Shown here in pieces: positions 1 through 4,096 of a stretch of DNA of 6,417 bases. Each line of letters begins with the position of its first letter. The stretch's first letter is position 1. The stretch covers positions 1 through 6,417 of the forward strand of contig JAOTWK010000212.1 of assembly GCA_029862935.1 (NCBI GenBank), written 5' to 3'. A program made the position numbers and the translations under genes. The notes below the pieces were generated by a model. That model was not told the origin of the DNA. It made no database searches and worked only from the letters and a program-made list of their open reading frames with translations. The DNA is from Gemmatimonadota bacterium (GTDB lineage: Bacteria; Gemmatimonadota; Gemmatimonadetes; Gemmatimonadales; GWC2-71-9).

Positions 1-138
1 TTCCGCGACGACGACTTCGGGGGCAGGGGGCGGCATTGGGGCGGCGGCCTGCTGGGGTTCCACCACCGCGGTGGCACAGGCTGCGGCGAGGGGCGCGAGC
101 ACGACGAGGCTCGCGTAGTGCATGACTCTCTTGGGCAT
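1..138 (-). CDS. Putative lipoprotein, N-terminal part only
   Basis: The 46 codons visible run off the left edge of the window. They begin MPKRVMHYAS, continue through a hydrophobic stretch (about residues 8-20) and reach a cysteine at residue 21 in the context PLAAAC. This is a plausible lipoprotein signal peptide with Cys21 as the lipidated residue. What follows is an Ala/Pro/Gln-rich flexible segment (residues 27-46), as is common between the lipid anchor and the folded domain of envelope lipoproteins. The start at 138 is preferred over the in-frame ATG at 123 because an AGAGGAAG ribosome binding site (142-149) lies 6 nt upstream of it. The functional domain is outside the window, so no family can be named. 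Nothing here distinguishes an OmpA/Pal-type protein from any other lipoprotein. Confidence 0.7.
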   Translation of the reverse strand, partial: MPKRVMHYASLVVLAPLAAACATAVVEPQQAAAPMPPPAPEVVVAE

Positions 139-257
139 CAGCTTCCTCTCTGGACTCATGGCGTGCGTGAAATGGGCTTCGCTGTTACTCGCGTGTCGAG
201 TTCTGCCGGGAGGAGACTCACACTGCGGGCCGAAAAAACGAGCCTAAAGATACGACA

Positions 258-290
258 ACGCCCGCTCCAGCGTGAGGCCGGAGCGGGCGT
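258..290 (-). terminator. Strong inverted repeat after the DUF4382 gene, possible terminator
   Basis: A perfect 11-bp stem (258-268 with 280-290, arm ACGCCCGCTCC) encloses an 11-nt loop, 22 bp past the stop codon of the DUF4382 lipoprotein gene. In the minus-strand transcript no U-run follows directly. There is only a U-rich stretch, then six T about 22 nt further on (complement of 231-236). It is best read as a terminator or 3'-end-stabilising hairpin separating this gene from the next lipoprotein gene. The weak U-tract lowers confidence. Confidence 0.5.
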
Positions 291-311
291 CGACTTGTGG
301 GGCGAAGCTGC

Positions 312-1013
312 TCAGTGACTCTTGATGACTGGCGTCAAATTGATCTTCCCGGAACCCGTCGCCACGACGTTCTTGAACGTCGCATCCGGATCGAACAGGA
401 TATTCACCTCAGTGGGGTCACCCAGGTCGTCCGCCAGGACGGAGAACACGGCATCGGTCTTGAGTCCGGACTGCGCGCCCGAGGGCACGGTGACCTCATG
501 CGGCTCGGCGGCCGCGTACACTTGCTGGCCGACGGAGACATCCTCACCGAAGCTCACCAGCGCACCAGCTACGATCATCCGCACCTTCCGATAGTCGCCG
601 ACCGCGACTTCTCCCGCGGCGATGACGATGGGGGGGTCGGCTTCGATGGGAAGCGCCATGAGGTTGAGTGTCACTGGTTCCGGTAATTCGAGCCAGATCC
701 ACATGGTGTCATCCGGGTCCTCGTCCGGATCGCCATCCATCGGATCGCCGTCCATGGGCTCGGCCGGCAGGAAGCCGATCCTGGTCACGGTCACCAACAG
801 CTCCGTTACCAAGGACGGGTCTACCCTTCCCTGACTGCCATTGGCCGACAGGAAGACTGCAAACTCGGACGTCGCAGCGGGTGAGGACGCTGCCTGCTGC
901 ATGGTGACCTCGACCTGCCCCGAGGTGCCGTCGAGACCGGCCCCGTCGGCACAGGCTGTCGCCACTGCAACGGCCGTCATCGCTGCCATCACGCCAAATC
1001 GTCGCTGCGTCAT
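312..1013 (-). CDS. DUF4382 domain-containing lipoprotein
   Basis: This 233-residue protein of unknown function is probably anchored in the envelope. Residues 1-20 form a signal peptide (MTQRRFGVMA then Ala/Val-rich) ending in ATAC, with Cys21 as a weak lipobox cysteine. Residues about 34-225 look like a DUF4382 domain: an early beta strand with VTVTRIGF, a WIWLELPEPVTLNLM strand, the GDYRKVRMIV motif, a VPSGAQSGLKT turn and the closing FDPDATFKNV ... INLTPVI strands. That family is known from secreted bacterial proteins and has no assigned activity. Residues 86-102 are an Asp-rich insert holding two MDGDP copies. The start at 1013 is chosen because AGGAG lies 8 nt upstream. A longer reading from 1040 would put this ribosome binding site inside the gene and a charged leader before the signal peptide. 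It lies 99 bp downstream of the M24 peptidase gene on the same strand, so cotranscription is possible. Confidence 0.8.
   Translation of the reverse strand: MTQRRFGVMAAMTAVAVATACADGAGLDGTSGQVEVTMQQAASSPAATSEFAVFLSANGSQGRVDPSLVTELLVTVTRIGFLPAEPMDGDPMDGDPDEDPDDTMWIWLELPEPVTLNLMALPIEADPPIVIAAGEVAVGDYRKVRMIVAGALVSFGEDVSVGQQVYAAAEPHEVTVPSGAQSGLKTDAVFSVLADDLGDPTEVNILFDPDATFKNVVATGSGKINLTPVIKSH
727..756 (-). repeat. 15-bp tandem repeat, two copies, inside the DUF4382 gene
   Basis: Units 727-741 and 742-756 agree at 13 of 15 bases (plus-strand form GGATCGCC[A/G]TCCAT[C/G]). Read on the minus strand they encode two adjacent MDGDP pentapeptides, followed by a diverged acidic stretch DEDPDD. The unit length is a multiple of three, so copy-number change would keep the frame. 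Confidence 0.8.
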
Positions 1014-1053
1014 GCTGAGATCTCCTGATGTGAGCCGCAAATTGAATTCGGGT

Positions 1054-1078
1054 GCCTTGTCCTAGGACTCGGCAAGGC
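1054..1078. promoter_or_regulatory. Nested palindrome upstream of the DUF4382 gene
   Basis: GCCTTG (1054-1059) and CAAGGC (1073-1078) flank a region holding a perfect 10-bp palindrome GTCCTAGGAC (1059-1068). It lies about 40-65 bp upstream of the DUF4382 start codon, where an operator or promoter element would sit. It could instead form a hairpin at the 3' end of the M24 peptidase transcript, although no T-run follows it on that strand. The role is inferred from position only. Confidence 0.3.
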
Positions 1079-1096
1079 GAAAAAAGGTAACGCACA

Positions 1097-1108
1097 GCCG
1101 GGCCCGGC
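1097..1108 (-). terminator. 12-bp GC palindrome just past the M24 peptidase stop
   Basis: GCCGGGCCCGGC is a perfect palindrome starting 4 nt beyond the M24 peptidase stop codon on the minus strand, and six T follow about 11 nt further on. A perfect palindrome cannot fold without giving up central pairs for a loop, so the effective stem is about 4 bp. It is at best a weak terminator. Confidence 0.25.
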
Positions 1109-1112
1109 GGCC

Positions 1113-2465
1113 TCAGCGCACGAGATGGAGACGGCCCTGCCGCTCGAGTACCCAGCGCATCGTCCCGTCCGGCGTGAGTTCCGCATCCTCCTCCAGCATC
1201 ATTCGTACCTGCTGGCCGTCCCATTCCGGCACGCTGGAAGTCACCTGGAGCTCGATCGAGTGCCAGGTGGAGGCCCGGAGCAAGACGTCACCCCGGCCCG
1301 GTACGCCATCCTGGCGATCCCACAGCCCGATCAACGGTCCCGCACCGTGGCCGTGCTCCCCGATCGGGTGTGTATAGACGGTGCCGTCGATCCCCTTGAC
1401 CCGCATCGCGGCAAGCGATGACGCCAAGATCGCATTGCCTGTTCGCCCGGGGCGCATCTCCGCCATCACGACGTCCTGCAGCTGGTTGGCCGTCTCGAGC
1501 GCTCGCACGAGGCCCTCGGGCGGCGCTGTTTCGCCCTCTCGCAGCACGTACCCCATGTGCTGGGTGTCCGTGTTGAGACGCATCGCCGTGATGCCGAAGT
1601 CGCAGTGCAGCACATCCCCCGGCAGGATGACCGGGGCCACGGAGTCGCGCATGTCGGTGCCGTGCCGCTGAACGTCGACCGATGGCTGGAACCACGTGCC
1701 CAGCCCCAAGTCATTCACCCGCTGCCGAAACCACCAGACGACGTCGTCCGTGGTCGTGACACCCGGGGTGATCACCTCGTTGGAGAACGCCGTCGTGATG
1801 GTCTCGTGCACCAGCTCCTGCATGCGCCGGTACACGGGATTCATAGCAGGGACGCGAATGGCCAGGTAATCCAGGGCCAACGTTTCCGCACGGCGGAACT
1901 CGCCGACGTATCCGGCACCCAACGCCTCCATCAGTTGCTCCCATTCGCCGAGCGTCAGACCGTCGGCGAAGTTATGGGTGTTGGAGATGTTGAGGGCGAT
2001 CGTGCGTGGGGTTCGCTCGCGAATGACTTGCGCCACGACCTGCCACTGGTCCTTGCCCCAAAACTCCCGTGGGCGTCCGTCAGGGGCTGGCTCCGTCCCC
2101 CGCACCACCTCATACACTCCGCCCTGGGAAGATCCGCCGATGGCGATGCGGTCGACGCCACCTTCCTCGCCGCGATCGTGAAACACGTAGACCGTGCGTC
2201 GGCGAGCGGCGAACGTGGTGGGGGCCACGAGTGCGGGAAACACCGGGTCCTCGTTGTACTCCCGCATTGGAATGACCCACATCTCGACGTCGTGCTCGCG
2301 CATGAGGCGTGGCAGGACCACCCCCAACCGGGTCTGCAGCCACTCTTGCTGGAGCACGGCCTGTTCCCGAAGGGTGCCGAACGGCCGCTCGGGTAAAGCC
2401 TGCTGGGCGGTCACCGGGGTGGTGGCGAAGGCGACCAGGGTGAGGGAGATAAGCGTGCGCGTCAT
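1113..2465 (-). CDS. Exported M24 family metallopeptidase (aminopeptidase P/prolidase-like)
   Basis: This predicted dinuclear-metal peptidase probably removes N-terminal residues next to proline, or splits X-Pro dipeptides, in the periplasm. The 450 residues start with a Sec signal peptide (MTRTLISLTL, hydrophobic to residue 20) with likely cleavage at VTA|QQ. Residues about 30-200 fit the creatinase-type N-terminal domain, and 205-440 the pita-bread catalytic domain. The five expected metal ligands can be placed: Asp289 (in HCDFG), Asp300 (NTDTQH), a His in GEHGHGAG (His371 or more likely His373), Glu405 (HSIEL) and Glu425 (MMLEEDAELTPDG). His366 in YTHPIG matches the extra active-site histidine of aminopeptidase P. 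All key residues are present, so it should be active; the true substrate cannot be read from sequence. The ATG at 2465 begins the signal peptide, but only a weak GAGTGA lies upstream. It is divergent from hsp20 and upstream of the DUF4382 gene. Confidence 0.88.
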   Translation of the reverse strand: MTRTLISLTLVAFATTPVTAQQALPERPFGTLREQAVLQQEWLQTRLGVVLPRLMREHDVEMWVIPMREYNEDPVFPALVAPTTFAARRRTVYVFHDRGEEGGVDRIAIGGSSQGGVYEVVRGTEPAPDGRPREFWGKDQWQVVAQVIRERTPRTIALNISNTHNFADGLTLGEWEQLMEALGAGYVGEFRRAETLALDYLAIRVPAMNPVYRRMQELVHETITTAFSNEVITPGVTTTDDVVWWFRQRVNDLGLGTWFQPSVDVQRHGTDMRDSVAPVILPGDVLHCDFGITAMRLNTDTQHMGYVLREGETAPPEGLVRALETANQLQDVVMAEMRPGRTGNAILASSLAAMRVKGIDGTVYTHPIGEHGHGAGPLIGLWDRQDGVPGRGDVLLRASTWHSIELQVTSSVPEWDGQQVRMMLEEDAELTPDGTMRWVLERQGRLHLVR

Positions 2466-2593
2466 AGTCGATCACTCATATGGCGGTTGGGGTGTCAAGT
2501 TACGAGACCGGCGCTCGACGGACCACGTGGGGCGGTGCTCACCCAGGCCCACCTCGCTCTCGGGAGCATTGGCACGCCCCCGGGCTCACCTGG

Positions 2594-2669
2594 TGCCCAT
2601 CTGGCAGGCAGGCCTGTAACTCTGACGTACCAAACGGCTTAGCCCAGCCAGAACTCTGCCTTCCTGGCA
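2594..2669. promoter_or_regulatory. Paired TGCC-N5-GGCA dyads, candidate activator sites
   Basis: Two 13-bp dyads of identical form occur at 2594-2606 (spacer CATCT) and 2657-2669 (spacer TTCCT). Their start-to-start distance is 63 bp, close to six helical turns, so both would face the same side of the DNA. They lie upstream of the sigma-54-like element, and the distal site sits about 100 bp before the expected transcription start, a usual place for an enhancer-binding activator. The form also fits the T-N11-A box of LysR-type regulators. One further match occurs inside malQ (6116-6128), so single matches carry little weight. Confidence 0.35.
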
Positions 2670-2677
2670 AACTTCTG

Positions 2678-2693
2678 TGGCATCCCGGTTGCC
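2678..2693 (+). promoter_or_regulatory. Sigma-54-like -24/-12 promoter of hsp20
   Basis: TGGCA at 2678-2682 and TTGC at 2689-2692 reproduce the sigma-54 core TGGCAC-N5-TTGC. The invariant GG (2679-2680) and GC (2691-2692) have exactly 10 bp between them. Transcription would start near 2704, giving a leader of about 78 nt before the hsp20 ATG. No good sigma-70 or sigma-32-like alternative was found close by. Functional use depends on the genome encoding RpoN, which cannot be seen here. Confidence 0.45.
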
Positions 2694-2768
2694 TTATTCA
2701 CGCGCGGCCGACGGAGCGTGGGGCTTCGTCGATGAACTGAGAACGGAAGTTTTCACAGAATCAAATCC

Positions 2769-2774
2769 AGGAGG
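2769..2774 (+). promoter_or_regulatory. Strong ribosome binding site that sets the hsp20 start
   Basis: AGGAGG lies 7 nt before the ATG at 2782. This fixes that codon as the start rather than the in-frame ATG at 2677, which overlaps the predicted promoter and would add 35 residues unlike any Hsp20 N-terminus. Confidence 0.85.
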
Positions 2775-2781
2775 AAGACCC

Positions 2782-3237
2782 ATGTTGTACCCGACCGTAG
2801 TTCGGCGGCAAACGCCCAATCTGTGGGATGAGATGTTCAATATCCGGAGTGAGTTCGATCGGCTTCTGGGTCGCACGGATACCCAAGTGGGTGCGGGCTG
2901 GTGCCCGGTTGTGGATGTGCATGAGACCGAGGACGCGCTCATCCTGCAGGCTGAGTTGCCCGGTTTGAAGGCGGACGATGTGAGCCTCAGCGTCGAGAAC
3001 GGCGTGCTCACAATCAGCGGCGAGAAGAAGCAGCAGTTCGAAGAGGGTAAGGAAGGGACGGAATACCACCTGGTCGAGCGGCGCTACGGCCATTTCGAGC
3101 GTCGGTTCACGCTGCCCCGCACAGTCGATCCGGAGCGGGTCGTTGCGGACTTCTCGGACGGGATTCTCCGAATCACCCTTGCCAAGGCTGAGACCGCGAA
3201 GCCGCGGCGGATCGAGATCAAGTCACGCGCCAAATAG
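2782..3237 (+). CDS. hsp20: Small heat-shock protein, Hsp20/alpha-crystallin family
   Basis: This ATP-independent cytoplasmic chaperone holds unfolding proteins in a refoldable state; it normally works as large oligomers. The 151 residues match the usual bacterial length. An N-terminal arm (1-40, MLYPTVVRRQ ... FDRLLGRTD) precedes the alpha-crystallin domain (about 42-136). Diagnostic segments are PVVDVHETED (42-51), LQAELPGLKADDVSLSVENG (55-74), the GVLTISGEKK strand (74-83), the FERRFTLPRTVD strand and loop (105-116), and the signature GILRITLAKAE (127-137). The C-terminal extension carries an I-x-I motif, IEI (144-146), which docks into neighbouring subunits. It appears monocistronic: its own promoter region lies upstream and an intrinsic terminator begins 25 bp after the stop. 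Expression may be sigma-54 dependent, and its leader might be temperature-sensitive; both are inferences. Confidence 0.95.
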   Translation: MLYPTVVRRQTPNLWDEMFNIRSEFDRLLGRTDTQVGAGWCPVVDVHETEDALILQAELPGLKADDVSLSVENGVLTISGEKKQQFEEGKEGTEYHLVERRYGHFERRFTLPRTVDPERVVADFSDGILRITLAKAETAKPRRIEIKSRAK

Positions 3238-3261
3238 CGGCGTGACGTTGGTCCAGTGAGC

Positions 3262-3293
3262 AGGGAGCCCGGCCATCTCGCCGGGCTCCTTTG
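3262..3293 (+). terminator. Intrinsic terminator of hsp20
   Basis: A perfect 10-bp stem GGAGCCCGGC (3264-3273) pairs with GCCGGGCTCC (3280-3289) around a CATCTC loop, is extended by a G-U and an A-T pair, and is followed by TTTGCT. It begins 25 bp after the hsp20 stop codon and insulates the chaperone gene from the regulator remnant. Confidence 0.85.
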
Positions 3294-3340
3294 CTATGCG
3301 GGATGGGTGGCCGGCGGGTGTGGGAGTGGGAGAAAGAGCA

Positions 3341-3369
3341 TCGCAAATGGGGCTCTCCGACGGTATCAT
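3341..3369 (+). promoter_or_regulatory. Possible sigma-70 promoter of the response regulator remnant
   Basis: TATCAT at 3364-3369 matches five of six bases of the -10 consensus. A weak -35 candidate, TCGCAA (3341-3346), sits 17 bp upstream with three of six matches. Transcription would begin near 3376, about 20 nt before the ATG at 3397. The leader has no clear Shine-Dalgarno sequence. Confidence 0.3.
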
Positions 3370-3396
3370 TCGCCGACGGGACTTTCGTACTACGCC

Positions 3397-3994
3397 ATGG
3401 CGAACTCCGTATTCATTGCGCTCAGCGAGCCGTTCATTTGGCTCGGGGTCGACGCGACCCTCAAGGAGACGTCCGGCTTCGAGGTCGTGGGACACACGGA
3501 CGAGATCGCTCAGATCGGTCCGCAGCTGACCGCCCTTCACCCCGACGTACTCATTCTCGATTCGCGATTTCAGCAGCGCGACAGCGCCCTGATGCCCGCG
3601 ATCATGCAGCAGGATCCCGAGTGTAAGGTCCTCGTGATGGTGGATCACACCGACGAGGAATGCACGGTGCGCAAGCTCCTGGCCGGTCCCCGGGAGCGCT
3701 GGCCCGGCGAGGAGATGCTCAAGAACCTGAGGGAGTGCTGTCTCTTGGCACTGCGCGAATCGGCGAAAGGCTGCCTTCCCAAGGCGTCGTCTCCGGAACG
3801 CGCGGCGCCTCACCGCTCGAGAGCTCGATGTGATTGGCCACTTGGTCGAAGGGCTGAGCAACAAGGAGATCGCTGGGCGGCTCGGGCTCAGTGAGCAGAC
3901 CGTGAAGAACCACATTGCCCGGATCAGGGACAAGGTGGACGCACGGAATCGTGTCGAGTTGGTCCTCTGCGCCGTACGCGAGCGTCTGGCCTGA
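3397..3994 (+). pseudogene. NarL/LuxR-type response regulator, frameshifted with internal deletion
   Basis: This was once a two-domain DNA-binding response regulator. From ATG 3397 the first frame gives a receiver: VFIALSEPF, GFEVVGHTDE, the strand HPDVLILDSRF with phospho-acceptor Asp55, KVLVMVDHTDEE, then AKGCLPKASSPER with the switch lysine Lys129. The next frame, from about 3806 to the TGA at 3992-3994, gives a complete GerE/LuxR helix-turn-helix: RLTARELDVI, GLSNKEIAGRLGLSEQTVKNH, ARIRDKVDARNRVE. The second frame has no ATG, GTG or TTG between its preceding stop (3728-3730) and the HTH, so the HTH cannot be made alone. Between Lys129 and LTARE only about 9 residues remain, where NarL-type proteins have about 45. 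Helix 5 and the linker are therefore missing, fitting one deletion of length 2 modulo 3. The receiver is also atypical: the usual Asp pair reads Leu9-Ser10 and the strand-4 Thr/Ser is Val82. A sequencing error could explain the frameshift but not the shortened linker. Confidence 0.7.
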
Positions 3995-4008
3995 GCCAAA
4001 CGCTCGCG
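3977..4008 (-). terminator. 14-bp hairpin overlapping the regulator stop, candidate malQ terminator
   Basis: Arms 3977-3990 and 3995-4008 (CGCGAGCGTCTGGC and GCCAAACGCTCGCG) enclose the 4-nt loop CTGA, which contains the TGA stop of the regulator remnant. In plus-strand RNA one pair is a C-A mismatch. In minus-strand RNA the same position is a U-G wobble, so the stem is continuous there. That favours a role at the 3' end of the malQ message. No T-run follows on the minus strand, so termination is inferred from the stem alone. Confidence 0.45.
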
Positions 4009-4035
4009 CGGCGCTCCACGGAGGGCCACAATCGC

Positions 4036-4066
4036 CCGAAGGTACCCGCCAAAAGGGTACTTTCGG
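4036..4066 (+). terminator. 12-bp hairpin in the convergent gap, candidate regulator terminator
   Basis: Arms 4036-4047 (CCGAAGGTACCC) and 4055-4066 (GGGTACTTTCGG) enclose a GCCAAAA loop. In plus-strand RNA all 12 positions pair, one as a G-U wobble. In minus-strand RNA that position is a C-A mismatch, which suggests use by plus-strand transcription leaving the regulator gene. Only scattered T residues follow, so it is not a textbook U-tract terminator. It lies 30 bp from the malQ stop. Confidence 0.5.
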
Positions 4067-4096
4067 TCAGCTGATAAGTTCTTGTTGGCTAGGAGC

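Larger units (their letters stand above)
2466..2781. other. Divergent intergenic region between M24 peptidase and hsp20
   Basis: These 316 bp hold the control regions of two genes leading in opposite directions. The hsp20 side contains two TGCC-N5-GGCA dyads and a sigma-54-like element. On the peptidase side a perfect TTGACA (complement of 2493-2498) is present, but no convincing -10 box lies at the proper distance. No credible small gene was found. The open frames crossing it have no ribosome binding site and low-complexity translations. No CIRCE-type repeat (TTAGCACTC-N9-GAGTGCTAA) was seen. Confidence 0.7.

Noticed and set aside
187..201. ACTCG-N5-CGAGT inverted repeat upstream of the left-edge lipoprotein gene
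   Set aside because: Arms of 5 bp are expected by chance in sequence of this composition, and nothing else supports an operator.
1557..2396. 279-codon open frame on the plus strand
   Set aside because: Antisense shadow of the M24 peptidase, whose metal ligands and signal peptide fix the minus strand as coding.
2465..2498. Perfect TTGACA (minus strand, 2493-2498) as the -35 of the M24 peptidase gene
   Set aside because: At 16-18 bp spacing no acceptable -10 hexamer is present (GTGATC at 17 bp), and the transcript would start at the ATG itself. It is noted but not called.
2570..2587. TTGGCACG near 2570 as a second sigma-54 element
   Set aside because: The -12 half is absent: no GC lies 10 bp after the GG, only GG at that place.
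2480..2740. 86-codon open frame in the divergent intergenic region
   Set aside because: No ribosome binding site, no recognisable domain, and it overlaps the dyads and the sigma-54-like element.
2677..2781. Longer hsp20 start at 2677
   Set aside because: It would overlap the predicted promoter, has no ribosome binding site, and adds 35 residues foreign to the family. AGGAGG supports the ATG at 2782.
3256..3396. Longer regulator start at 3256
   Set aside because: The start lies just before the hsp20 terminator and the first 47 residues would translate it. The receiver homology begins at the ATG at 3397.
3223..4029. 268-codon open frame on the minus strand, antisense to the response regulator
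   Set aside because: It runs through the hsp20 terminator, lacks a recognisable domain, and lies opposite clear receiver and LuxR HTH sequences. Its openness reflects GC-rich codon bias.
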